Assembly (NCBI RefSeq): GCF_014212055.1
Contig: NZ_JACJVO010000009.1
Location: 62,001-126,000, forward strand
Length of the DNA stretch: 64,000 bases
Direction of reading: 5' to 3'
From: Cohnella zeiphila
Lineage (GTDB): Bacteria; Bacillota; Bacilli; Paenibacillales; Paenibacillaceae
The notes under the pieces were generated by a model, which saw only the letters and a list, made by a program, of their open reading frames with translations, was not told the origin of the DNA and searched no databases. The stretch's first letter is position 1. Every line of letters starts with the position of its first letter. A program made the translations under genes and the position numbers. This document shows positions 45,145-54,116 of this stretch, in pieces.

Positions 45145-45908
45145 GTTGGGGCGGCAAAGTCGCGATCGTCACCGGCGGCGGAGGAGGCATCGGCCGGGCG
45201 GTGGCGCATGCGTTCGCGGACGGAGGCGCGCAGGTCGTCGTGGTAGGCCGAACGGGGAGCAAGGTGGACGCCGTGGCCGCGGACATTGCCGCCAAGGGCG
45301 GCCGGGCGGTCGGCATGGCTGCCGACGTATCGTCCGAGCCGGACGTGCGGCGGGTCGTGCGGGAGACGAAGGAGCGGTTCGGCCGCATCGACATCATGGT
45401 CAACAACGCGGCGGTATGTCCGCAGGCGCGGTTGACGGAGACAAGTCTGGACGAGTGGAACGGCGTTATCACGAACAACTTGACGTCGGTCTTCCTGTTC
45501 TGCCGGGAGGCCGTCCCGGTCATGATCGAGGGCGGCGGCGGCGCGATCGTGAACGTCAGCTCCGTCCACGCTTTGGCAACGCTCGAGGGCTACGCCGCGT
45601 ACGCCGCCTCAAAGGCCGGCATCGCCGGACTTACACGGGCGATTGCGCTCGATTACGCGAAGCTGAACATTCGCGCGAACACCGTGCTGCCGGGAGCGGT
45701 CCATACGCCGATGCTCGAGAGCAGCGTTCGCAACCTGGATACGCCGCGCGAACAGATCATGAAGGAATGGGACGAATCCCAGCCGGTCGGCAGGGTCGGC
45801 CGCCCGGAGGAGATCGCCTCCGTCGTCCTGTTTGCCGCCAGTCCGGCGAACTCGTTCATGACCGGGGCGACGCTGGTCGCCGACGGCGGCATGACGGCGG
45901 AGCTGTAA
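45141..45908 (+). CDS. Short-chain dehydrogenase/reductase (2-keto-3-deoxy-sugar-acid dehydrogenase candidate)
   Basis: 255 residues. NAD loop VTGGGGGIGRAVAHAF, NNAAV, and the catalytic Ser-Tyr-Lys set in NVSSVHALATLEGYAAYAASK. The end is RPEEIASVVLFAASPANSFMTGATLVADGG. In non-phosphorylative deoxy-sugar pathways an SDR oxidises C4 of the 2-keto-3-deoxy acid just before FAH cleavage, which fits its place. Translationally coupled to the FAH gene (ATGA). Confidence 0.92.
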   Translation: MSWGGKVAIVTGGGGGIGRAVAHAFADGGAQVVVVGRTGSKVDAVAADIAAKGGRAVGMAADVSSEPDVRRVVRETKERFGRIDIMVNNAAVCPQARLTETSLDEWNGVITNNLTSVFLFCREAVPVMIEGGGGAIVNVSSVHALATLEGYAAYAASKAGIAGLTRAIALDYAKLNIRANTVLPGAVHTPMLESSVRNLDTPREQIMKEWDESQPVGRVGRPEEIASVVLFAASPANSFMTGATLVADGGMTAEL

Positions 45909-45991
45909 CGAATCGCAAGTCGCCGGGGGCGGTCCTTCCGGAAATAGGACGCCGCATTGAACGTTAACCTCGGAGCTGCCTCAGAGATACG

Positions 45992-46045
45992 AAGGCTGCC
46001 TCGCTCCCGCAATTGGCGGAGAAGGCGGCCTTTGTCTTTTTTTCC
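45992..46045 (+). terminator. Intrinsic terminator ending the dehydratase operon
   Basis: AAGGCTGCCT pairs with AGGCGGCCTT, followed by TTGTCTTTTTTT. Confidence 0.8.
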
Positions 46046-46181
46046 ATAGCCAGCATGTAAACAAAGTCCGATAAACGTAAATATTTTCGGTAGGATTCGA
46101 ACTGCCGCAATCGAACAATAGTAAGAGGATGCGGGCCGCTCCCGTCATAGTCTCCCGCAGCGAAGCCGCACGAAGGGGAGG

Positions 46182-47927
46182 ATGTCCATTAGAAGGCTTG
46201 CGTTCTGGAGTTGGCCGATATTTCCAAAGGTGTTGCTGTTGTTCGTATTGGTGATGTCGCCCTTTTATTTGATCGGAATTTCGCTCAACGAGAGAGGTAC
46301 GGCGAGCGTCCGGTCGGAAATCTCGCAGACGATGACCTCGCGGCTGCAATATTATGCGAATCAGATGGAGCTGGAATTCGAGAAGATCATCCGCTTTCAG
46401 AACGAATTCGTCAACGACGACGATCTGATCGAGCTCAGCGGCAAGTCCGAGATCATGACCGACCCGGAGAAGACGTTCGCCATGCTCAGGCTGCAGAAAC
46501 GGCTGCTGCAGCTGAAGTATTCCAGCAGCTATATTCAGGATGCCGTCGCCTACATTCCGTCGCTTGCGTATGTGATTTCGGCCAACAAGCTGTATGACCG
46601 GCTTCCGGAAGAACAATTCCATGCGCTTCGGCAATTGAAATCGAAATCGACGAGTCCGTTTGTCTACTGGAAGGGCCAACTGTTTATCGTTCTCCCGAAT
46701 CCGGGCTGGTCGAATCTGGATCGTAAGCCGCCCGTTTATTTGCTTGCGGTCGAACTGTCCGTGCCATTGCTGGAAGGCTCGCTGTCCGCCCTGTCCGTCA
46801 ACGGAACGGGGGGCGGAATCCTGAGCCAGGAGGAGAGCGAATGGTCGTTCGCCTCCGACCCGGATCACGCGGAGCAGGCGACGTCCGTCATGGCTCGGAA
46901 GCAGCTCGAGACGCTTTCAGGCCATCCGGTCTATTGGCAGAATGAAAGCTATCGCGTCTACGGCGAGAAGCTGGGCCGCTACGACATGAACGTGTTCATG
47001 TATGTGAGGGAGCGGGAGATCACGGGGAAGCTGGAGCGCTACCACGCCTGGTACTGGGGATTGTCGGCGCTGACGGTCGTCGCCATCCTGATCTTCGCCG
47101 GATGGACCAACCGGATGATCCGGCAGCCGATCCGCAAGCTGGTGCGGGCCTTCCGCAAGCTGGAGACGGGCGATTTGAGCATCGTCGCGGTTCATGGCAG
47201 CCGGGACGAGTTCCATTATTTATATCATCAGTTCAACCGGACGGTCAGCAGGCTGAACGTGCTGATCGAGGAAGTGTACGAGCACAAGTACCGCATGCAG
47301 CTGTCCGAGCTGCGCCAGCTGCAGTCGCAGATCAACCCGCATTTTCTGTACAACTCGTTCTTCAACATCCAGGCGATGGCTCGTATCGGGGACGTCGACG
47401 GCATCGGCCAATACACCCGATTTCTTGGAGAATACTTTCAGTACGTGACGCGAAGCGGCCAGACCGAGGTCCCGCTGAAGGACGAGGTCCGTCACGTCAG
47501 CATTTATGCGTCCATTCAAAAAATGCGCTTCCGCGACCGCATCGAGTGCAGCATCGAAGAGATTCCGGCATCATTCGCGGACGCGGCGGTTCCCCGCCTC
47601 ATTTTGCAGCCGCTTGTTGAAAACGCATTCAAATACGGTCTGGAGCACAAGAAGCAGGGCGGCTTGCTGGAAATCCGGTTTCTCCCCGAAGGCTCCGATC
47701 TGACGATCACGGTGGAAGACAACGGAGACCGCGCGGCCGACGAACTGCTCGAACGTTTGAACATGCTGATGAAGGCGTCCGCCGCGGATACGGAAACGAC
47801 GGGCCTGATCAATGTGCACAGACGCCTCAAAATCCGGTACGGGGGTTCGGCCGGTCTGCGGTTCGAACGCGGTGCGCTCGGAGGGCTCAAAATCGTCATG
47901 TCGCTGCCCTTGCAGCCGAAGGAGTGA
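46182..47927 (+). CDS. Sensor histidine kinase, YesM family (second system)
   Basis: 581 residues. Membrane helix about 11-30, extracellular sensor to about 287, helix about 290-310, HAMP, then the kinase with phospho-acceptor His387 in QINPHFLYNSFFNI and the ATP-site NAFKYGLEHKKQ. The paralogue at 3204 has the same layout. AAGGGGAGG directly abuts the ATG at 46182, which is poor spacing; an ATT two codons later is six bases away and could be the real start. It precedes its response regulator by six bases. Confidence 0.92.
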   Translation: MSIRRLAFWSWPIFPKVLLLFVLVMSPFYLIGISLNERGTASVRSEISQTMTSRLQYYANQMELEFEKIIRFQNEFVNDDDLIELSGKSEIMTDPEKTFAMLRLQKRLLQLKYSSSYIQDAVAYIPSLAYVISANKLYDRLPEEQFHALRQLKSKSTSPFVYWKGQLFIVLPNPGWSNLDRKPPVYLLAVELSVPLLEGSLSALSVNGTGGGILSQEESEWSFASDPDHAEQATSVMARKQLETLSGHPVYWQNESYRVYGEKLGRYDMNVFMYVREREITGKLERYHAWYWGLSALTVVAILIFAGWTNRMIRQPIRKLVRAFRKLETGDLSIVAVHGSRDEFHYLYHQFNRTVSRLNVLIEEVYEHKYRMQLSELRQLQSQINPHFLYNSFFNIQAMARIGDVDGIGQYTRFLGEYFQYVTRSGQTEVPLKDEVRHVSIYASIQKMRFRDRIECSIEEIPASFADAAVPRLILQPLVENAFKYGLEHKKQGGLLEIRFLPEGSDLTITVEDNGDRAADELLERLNMLMKASAADTETTGLINVHRRLKIRYGGSAGLRFERGALGGLKIVMSLPLQPKE

Positions 47928-47933
47928 ACGCTA

Positions 47934-49559
47934 ATGTACAACGTGATGATTGTCGACGACGAGCCGGCGATCGTGGAAGGCGTATACGACCTGTTCCTGA
48001 ATATCGACGATTTCGATCTTCAGCTTCATAAAGCCTATTCCGCGGACGAGGCGCTGGAGACGGTCTATACGACCCATATGGATGTCGTCTTTACGGATAT
48101 TCGGATGCCGGGCATGGACGGCATGGAGCTGCAGCGGCGGATCGCCGCCCAGTGGCCGTTCTGCAAAGTCGTCTTTCTGACGGGATACAACGATTTTACG
48201 TACATTCAAACGGCGATCCGGAACAACGGCGCGGATTACATTCTGAAGACGGAAAGCTTCGAGGTCGTGGAACAGGCGCTGCGCAAGGCGCTTCTGGAAT
48301 TATCCGAGCAGATCCGCAAGGAAAGCACGATCGCGCGGGCCAGACAGCGGATGAACCTGGCGCTGCCGGCGCTGCGGCGTGAATTCCTGATCGGGCTGCT
48401 GGACAACCGGGCGGCGGAAGAGGCGGCGCTCGCCGAGAGATTTCGCCTGCTGGAGCTGCCGTTCGACGCGGATGCGAAGGTCATGCCGATCATCGGCCGA
48501 GTCGACGTCTGGCGGCAGGAGCTTTCGGAGGCTGACAAGCAGCTGATGCTGTATTCCGTCGAGAATATGGCGGGCGAATATTTCTCGTCCCTGCGCGTAC
48601 AGACGGTCCATTACGAGCGTTCGAAGCTCATCTGGCTCATTCAGCCGGCGGAAGGGCAGACGGCGGAGCCGGACAAGTGCCGCCTGTTCGTTCACGGCAT
48701 GCTTCATTCGTTGCAACGGACCTGCCAGGAGCTGCTTCAGCTGCCGCTGTCGATTTTCGCATCCGACGATTTCGTGAGCTGGGATGAGGCGCCTGCCCGC
48801 TATCAACGACTAAGGAGCCTTCTGCTGCGAGGCATCGGGCCGTCCGCCAGCGTCATCTTGAGAGACAAGGAGGAGCGAACGGGGGTCAGCGACAGCCGCG
48901 GCTTCCGCAAGCTGCTGGCGCGTCTCGAGCTGTTGGAGCAGCTTCTCGAGAACGGACTGGCCGCGGAGTGCAAGGAGCTGATCGGGGAGATCGCCGCCTG
49001 CTGCGAGAACGCCGCGCTTCCGCCAAGCCTGAAGCAGGAGGCGTTCGGGAGCCTGTCCTTCCGCTTCTTGTCTTACCTGAACCGTTCCGGCTTGTCCGAC
49101 TTGTTCGCGGAGCGCTTCAGCTTCGACAGACTCCTTCGGATCGAAGAGTTCGGTTCCTGGTTCGAGATCGGCAGCTTCTTTGAACAAGCCGTCGATTTTA
49201 TCTTCGAATGCGGCCGGCACGAGAAGGAAAATCTGAACCGCTTCGTCATCTCCGCGGTGAACGCTTTTATCCATGAGCATTACGACGAGGACTTGTCCTT
49301 GTCGCGGCTCGCTTCGATCGTGCATTTGAACGCTTCGTACTTGTGCCGGCTGTACAAGCAGGCGACGGGAACCGGGCTCAGCGACTACATCACCCAATAT
49401 CGGATCGCCAAGGCCAAGGAGCTGCTGGCGGCGCCCGGGCTGAAAATTCAGGAAGTCGCCGTGCGAACCGGCTTCGACTCTTCGGCTTACTTCGGAAGGG
49501 TGTTCAAGAAGGCCGTGAGCATGACGCCGCAGGAATATCGGGACCGGCTGTCGATCTGA
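47934..49559 (+). CDS. Response regulator, YesN/AraC family, full length (second system)
   Basis: 541 residues. Receiver domain 1-125 with DDE 8-10, phospho-Asp55 (FTDIRMPG) and LKTES. A middle region of about 300 residues of unknown detail follows, typical of YesN. The AraC DNA-binding domain is at about 440-540 (LSRLASIVHLNASYLCRLYK, TGFDSSAYFGRVFKKAV). It is expected to turn on the ABC, GH99-like and GH127-like genes downstream. Compare the 267-residue short form at 4948. Confidence 0.93.
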   Translation: MYNVMIVDDEPAIVEGVYDLFLNIDDFDLQLHKAYSADEALETVYTTHMDVVFTDIRMPGMDGMELQRRIAAQWPFCKVVFLTGYNDFTYIQTAIRNNGADYILKTESFEVVEQALRKALLELSEQIRKESTIARARQRMNLALPALRREFLIGLLDNRAAEEAALAERFRLLELPFDADAKVMPIIGRVDVWRQELSEADKQLMLYSVENMAGEYFSSLRVQTVHYERSKLIWLIQPAEGQTAEPDKCRLFVHGMLHSLQRTCQELLQLPLSIFASDDFVSWDEAPARYQRLRSLLLRGIGPSASVILRDKEERTGVSDSRGFRKLLARLELLEQLLENGLAAECKELIGEIAACCENAALPPSLKQEAFGSLSFRFLSYLNRSGLSDLFAERFSFDRLLRIEEFGSWFEIGSFFEQAVDFIFECGRHEKENLNRFVISAVNAFIHEHYDEDLSLSRLASIVHLNASYLCRLYKQATGTGLSDYITQYRIAKAKELLAAPGLKIQEVAVRTGFDSSAYFGRVFKKAVSMTPQEYRDRLSI

Positions 49560-49646
49560 GGCGTCGCCGGCAAGTTGTCAATATAGTTCGCGCGATGTAA
49601 AGATCTTCGAATTTCCACGGCCCGGAGGCGGGGCTAGAATGGATTT

Positions 49647-49660
49647 TGTAAACGTTTACG
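49647..49660 (+). promoter_or_regulatory. cre site (CcpA operator) ahead of the second sugar-binding protein gene
   Basis: TGTAAACGTTTACG has the perfect palindrome GTAAACGTTTAC and differs from the cre consensus only at the last base. It lies just after a TAGAAT -10 (49636-49641), a position for roadblock repression. It could also be a LacI-family operator. Confidence 0.7.
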
Positions 49661-49689
49661 ACTATGACTTGTGAAAAGGGAGGATTCGC

Positions 49690-51396
49690 ATGAAAGGCCA
49701 TTACGCAGCATTCGCTGCCGTATTGCTGGCTGCCGGCATGACGCTCGGCGCCTGCGCTTCGAACAACGACAACGGGACAGCCGGCACTGCGCCGGTCTCG
49801 CCAACCGCGTCCGCCTCTACGGCGGCGGCCTCGCCCTCGGCTTCTTCGGCCGCGTCCGCCGCGGAAGCCGATCCGCTCGGCAAGTACGATCCGCCGATCG
49901 AGCTGACGACCGTCCGGATGGACGACGGCGTAACGAATTTCTACAACGGCGACAGCTGGGACAGCAACATTTGGTATCAATCGTACACGGACGACCTCGG
50001 CATCAACCTGAAAAACAAGTGGGTCGCGCCGCTGGCCGGCAACCAGTACCAGGAGAAGCTGAACGTGTCGATCGCTTCGGGCGATCTGCCCGATCTATAT
50101 CAGGTCGACGGCTCGCAGCTTCAGCAGTTGGCCGAGGACGGACTGATTGCAGATCTGACGGATATATACAAGCAATATGCTTCGCCGAAGCTGAAGGAAA
50201 TGCTGAATCTCGATGAAGGCATCGGCATGTCGTCGGCTGCGATCGACGGCAAGCTGATGGCGCTCCCGATCTTGAATTCTTACAGCGATTATGCCGGGTT
50301 CGTCTGGATTCGGAAGGATTGGCTCGACAAATACAAGCTGTCCGAGCCGAAGACGATGGACGACGTCTGGCATATCGCCGAGACGTTCAAGGCGGAAGGC
50401 GCAGGGGGCAAAAACACGGTCGGACTGCCGCTACGGAAGGACCTGGTCGGAGACTTGGGCGGCGTCGATCAAATCTTCCAAGGATATCACGCCTACCCCG
50501 GCATGTGGATTCCGGACGGCTCCGGCCAGCTCGTCTACGGCAGCATCCAGCCCGAGATGAAGACGGCGCTGGCGAAGCTTCAGGAAGAATACAAGAACGG
50601 CGTCATCGACCGCGAGTTCGGCGTGAAAGACTACCAGAAGACATGCGAGGTGCTGACGTCCGGGCAGGCGGGCATCTACTTCGGCGGCATGGCGGACCCG
50701 CTCGGATGCACGCAAGCCGGCCATGACCAGGATAGGGCGCTGTGGGTGCCGCTGCCGCTCGTGTCCGCCGACGATCGGCCGGCGAAGCCGGGCATCAGCG
50801 TATCGCCGGGAGGATTCTATGTCGTCAACTCGAAGAGCGCTCATCCCGAGGCGTTGGTCAAGCTGCTGAATCTGTTCGTCGACAAGGAAGACGGTCCCGA
50901 ACAGAACACTTATTTTCAAGCGAAGAACACGGGCGAGACGCAGCCGTTCCATTACGCGCCGTTCCAGGCGTTCCACATCAACGAGAACGTGGATTTCTAC
51001 CGGGCCTACATCTCTCACAAGAACGGCAAGGATACATCGGATTTGAAGCAGGACCGGATCGATACGATCGACAAGATCAAAGCGTATTTGAACGGCGACG
51101 AGAAGCAGTGGGCCTGGTACGCCATCTTCGGCGATCAGAGCACGCAGCAGGTCATCGATCAGTATCTGAACAACAATATGTACATTTTCAACGGCTATTA
51201 CGGTCCCGGCACCGAAACGATGAAGGAGAAGAACGCGATCCTCGCCAAGATGGAAAGCGAAATGATGACCAACATCATCATGGGCACGTCGCCCGTCGAC
51301 GATTTCGACAAGTTCGTCGCGCAGTGGAAGCAGCTTGGCGGAGACCGGATTACGCAGGAAGTCAATGAGTGGGCGCAGGCCCATCAGACCAAGTAG
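49690..51396 (+). CDS. Extracellular sugar-binding lipoprotein (second system)
   Basis: 568 residues. Lipobox TLGAC, lipid-modified Cys22, then a Ser/Ala-rich tether. The fold is LplA-like, collinear with the protein at 5861 (IDGKLMALPILNSYSDYAGFVWIRKDWL, NVDFYRAY, GTSPVDDFDKFVAQWKQLGGD). It captures an oligosaccharide for the permeases at 53200 and 54117. A secreted GH99-like gene is inserted between it and the permeases, unlike the first system. Confidence 0.93.
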   Translation: MKGHYAAFAAVLLAAGMTLGACASNNDNGTAGTAPVSPTASASTAAASPSASSAASAAEADPLGKYDPPIELTTVRMDDGVTNFYNGDSWDSNIWYQSYTDDLGINLKNKWVAPLAGNQYQEKLNVSIASGDLPDLYQVDGSQLQQLAEDGLIADLTDIYKQYASPKLKEMLNLDEGIGMSSAAIDGKLMALPILNSYSDYAGFVWIRKDWLDKYKLSEPKTMDDVWHIAETFKAEGAGGKNTVGLPLRKDLVGDLGGVDQIFQGYHAYPGMWIPDGSGQLVYGSIQPEMKTALAKLQEEYKNGVIDREFGVKDYQKTCEVLTSGQAGIYFGGMADPLGCTQAGHDQDRALWVPLPLVSADDRPAKPGISVSPGGFYVVNSKSAHPEALVKLLNLFVDKEDGPEQNTYFQAKNTGETQPFHYAPFQAFHINENVDFYRAYISHKNGKDTSDLKQDRIDTIDKIKAYLNGDEKQWAWYAIFGDQSTQQVIDQYLNNNMYIFNGYYGPGTETMKEKNAILAKMESEMMTNIIMGTSPVDDFDKFVAQWKQLGGDRITQEVNEWAQAHQTK

Positions 51397-51408
51397 GAGG
51401 TACGGACC

Positions 51409-53106
51409 ATGAGGAAAAAAACGCTGCTCGGCAGCCTTCTGCTGCTGCTGTTCGCTGCCGCGCCCGTCTACTCGGCGTCGGCCGCAGCGAATCATCCCGC
51501 GCCTTTCACGAGCCAAGTCGGCATCTGGTATACCGTCTGGTGGGACAGCGAGCCGCCGTACGACAGTCACTGGACGGATTGGACGCGATATCGCCCCGAG
51601 CTTGGCGATTACAACTCCGGGGACGAGGCGACGATTCGCGCGCATATGGAATGGATGAAGCAGGCCGGCATCGACTTCGTCATTCTGGACGATACGAACG
51701 GGCACGGCAATGACGGCGGCAATATCGCCGGCAACATCGACAAGATTTTCGAGGTCGTGGAAGCGATGCCGGAAGGAACCGCGCCGAAGCTGGCGCTGGC
51801 TATCGGCTACGGGCAATGGGGATTGAACGACGTACGGGCTCATCAGGACGAAGCGGATCTGGTCTACGATCGCTATGCGCAAAGTCCGGTATATTATCAA
51901 TGGAAGGGCAAGCCGCTGCTGATCGACTATACGACGCCTTCCTGGTTTTACCGATGGGATGACGATCGATTCTCCGTCCGCTGGGCGACGGGCAAAGTGT
52001 CCGAAGGCGAGCCCGTAGCGCCGGACACGGGGCTGTGGGGATGGGTGTTCGATCAGGAACAGAACAACGGCGAGATCGTCGGCGTAAACCCCGGATGGGA
52101 TACCGCGCATCTCGGGCGGGGAACGACGCCGATTCCGAGGGAGAACGGCGAGTATTACTCCGAGATGTGGCAGGAGGCGTTGAAGAGCAATCCCGAGGCG
52201 GTCGTCATCGCGTCGTTCAATGACTTTGCCGAGGAGACCGCGATCGAAGCGGCCGAACCCAGGAACGCTGCCGCCCCCGCTTACACGGACTATTACGGGG
52301 ATGCGGCTCCCGACTGGTATCAGCAGCTGACGGAGGGCTATGCCGGTCTGAAGAACGGGTACAGGGAAGGGTTCTACTACAAGGAAGCGGATCAATCGAA
52401 ATTATACCGTTACGAGAACGGCCGCTTGCAAGCCGCATCCGAGCTCCCCCATGGGGCGCCGGTCATCGAACTGCCGAAGGGCTTCATGAACGGCAAGGTC
52501 GTTGAGACCGGCCATCCCGGCCATGGCAAGGACGCCGACAAATGGGTCGCGCTCGATCTGTTCGACGATTGGCTGCGCCAGTTCAAGGGCCTCAGCCAAA
52601 CGTGGAGCTTCTCGACTCGGCTGGAGAACGGAGACGAGACGCCGGGTTTGAGCAACGGCGACGTCTTCGACTATATTCAGCAGTCCGAGACGGAACTGAT
52701 GTACAGCCAGGCCGGCGAAGATGCGGACCGGCCTTCCGGCCGGCTCGGCTTCAAGCTTCACCCCGCCTGGAACGGCGCGAACGGCTGGCTGAACGCCGAC
52801 GTGCAGGTCGATCTGCCGCAGGAGAAGCATCTGTATTTGACCTACATTCCGGGCAAAGTGAACACGGCCAGCGACGGCATCACGCTCACGATTCTGGTGA
52901 ACGGACAGCAGGTTGCGTTCGATTGGATCGAGGGAGAGGCTGGCTGGAAAGACAAACGCGCGGTCGATCTAAGTGCCTATGCCGGGCAATCCGTCACCAT
53001 CCGCTTCCAGATCGGTTGGGGGCAGGAAGCGCTGGGCGATGCGGCGACTGCGGCCTACGATTCGTTCCTGATCGGGGAACCGCGGATCGTGACGAAATGG
53101 AAGTAG
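51409..53106 (+). CDS. Secreted GH71/GH99-like glycosidase candidate with C-terminal beta domain
   Basis: 565 residues; signal peptide 1-27 (LLLLLFAAAPVYSASA). The catalytic-type barrel spans about 35-300: VGIWYTVWWDSEPPYDSHW, HMEWMKQAGIDFVILDDTNG, YYQWKGKPLLIDYTTPSWF, and AVVIASFNDFAEETAIE. These match GH71/GH99-like proteins. A C-terminal beta-rich domain (about 370-560) could bind carbohydrate. Secretion and position between the binding protein and permeases suggest it releases oligosaccharides for uptake. Substrate unknown. Confidence 0.8.
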   Translation: MRKKTLLGSLLLLLFAAAPVYSASAAANHPAPFTSQVGIWYTVWWDSEPPYDSHWTDWTRYRPELGDYNSGDEATIRAHMEWMKQAGIDFVILDDTNGHGNDGGNIAGNIDKIFEVVEAMPEGTAPKLALAIGYGQWGLNDVRAHQDEADLVYDRYAQSPVYYQWKGKPLLIDYTTPSWFYRWDDDRFSVRWATGKVSEGEPVAPDTGLWGWVFDQEQNNGEIVGVNPGWDTAHLGRGTTPIPRENGEYYSEMWQEALKSNPEAVVIASFNDFAEETAIEAAEPRNAAAPAYTDYYGDAAPDWYQQLTEGYAGLKNGYREGFYYKEADQSKLYRYENGRLQAASELPHGAPVIELPKGFMNGKVVETGHPGHGKDADKWVALDLFDDWLRQFKGLSQTWSFSTRLENGDETPGLSNGDVFDYIQQSETELMYSQAGEDADRPSGRLGFKLHPAWNGANGWLNADVQVDLPQEKHLYLTYIPGKVNTASDGITLTILVNGQQVAFDWIEGEAGWKDKRAVDLSAYAGQSVTIRFQIGWGQEALGDAATAAYDSFLIGEPRIVTKWK

Positions 53107-53132
53107 CGCCGCTAGCCGGCCCTTAACTCCGG

Positions 53133-53170
53133 ACGCCATCCGAGTCGAGCCGGAAGGACCCGGATGGCGT
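53133..53170 (+). repeat. Intercistronic hairpin between the glycosidase and permease genes
   Basis: ACGCCATCCG (53133-53142) and CGGATGGCGT (53161-53170) form a perfect 10-bp stem with no T-run. Such hairpins protect the upstream mRNA and lower permease expression relative to the binding protein. An ATG at 53164 lies inside the stem, one reason to prefer the start at 53200. Confidence 0.65.
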
Positions 53171-53199
53171 TCAAGCGACGGAAAGGAGCGGAGCAGCCG

Positions 53200-54099
53200 A
53201 TGCGGTTAAGCAAATTTTGGCGTCAACTGCCGCTGGATCTGATGATTCTGCCGGGACTTGCGTTCGTGCTTATTTTCTCCTACGGTCCGATGGCCGGTCT
53301 GGTCATGGCCTTTCAGAATTACAAGCCCACCAAGGGCATTCTCGGATCGGAATGGGTCGGTTTGGACAATTACGTCACCGTGTTTCAATACCCGGATACG
53401 AAGCAGATGATTTATAACACGGTGTTTATCGCCGTCATGAAGATCGTCGCCGGTCTGGTCGTGCCGATCACGGCCGCGCTGCTGCTGAACGAGGTACGCA
53501 GGCGCGGCATTAAACGGTCGATTCAAACGATGATTTATCTCCCGCATTTTCTATCCTGGGTCATCCTCGGCGGCATTCTGATCGAAATATTGTCGCCATC
53601 CACCGGGATCGTGAACAGCTTCCTGTCCTCATTAGGCATAGAGCCGATTTATTTCCTGGGCGACAACAGGTGGTTCCCCTACGTGCTCGTTATATCCGAC
53701 GTATGGAAGGAATTCGGATTCGCAACCATCGTTTACTTGGCGGCGCTGACGGGCATCAATCCTTCCCTGTACGAAGCTGCGGTCGTCGACGGCGCTTCCC
53801 GCTGGAAGCAGACGCTTCATATTACGCTTCCGGGAATCCGGCCGATCATCGTGCTGCTGGCCGTGCTCAGTCTCGGCAACATTCTGAACGCGGGCTTCGA
53901 TCAGGTATTCAATCTGTACAGCCCGCAGGTGTATCAGAGCGGCGACATCATCGATACGTTCGTGTATCGGATGGGGCTCGCCAACGCCCAGTACAGCTTC
54001 GCTACGGCTATCGGCTTGTTCAAATCCGCGATCTCGTTCGTGCTCATATCCGGCGCCTATTATTTGGCCTACCGGTTTGCCAATTACCGCATTTTCTAA
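53200..54099 (+). CDS. ABC sugar transporter permease, LplB type (second system)
   Basis: 299 residues from the ATG at 53200 (AAAGGAGCGGAG upstream); an alternative ATG at 53164 adds 12 residues but falls in a hairpin. Six membrane helices; EAA loop YEAAVVDGASRWKQTLHITLPGI; end AYRFANYRIF. It is closely related to the permease at 7619, so the two systems are recent paralogues. Confidence 0.93.
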   Translation: MRLSKFWRQLPLDLMILPGLAFVLIFSYGPMAGLVMAFQNYKPTKGILGSEWVGLDNYVTVFQYPDTKQMIYNTVFIAVMKIVAGLVVPITAALLLNEVRRRGIKRSIQTMIYLPHFLSWVILGGILIEILSPSTGIVNSFLSSLGIEPIYFLGDNRWFPYVLVISDVWKEFGFATIVYLAALTGINPSLYEAAVVDGASRWKQTLHITLPGIRPIIVLLAVLSLGNILNAGFDQVFNLYSPQVYQSGDIIDTFVYRMGLANAQYSFATAIGLFKSAISFVLISGAYYLAYRFANYRIF

Positions 54100-54116
54100 G
54101 GAAGGAGCATCATCGG

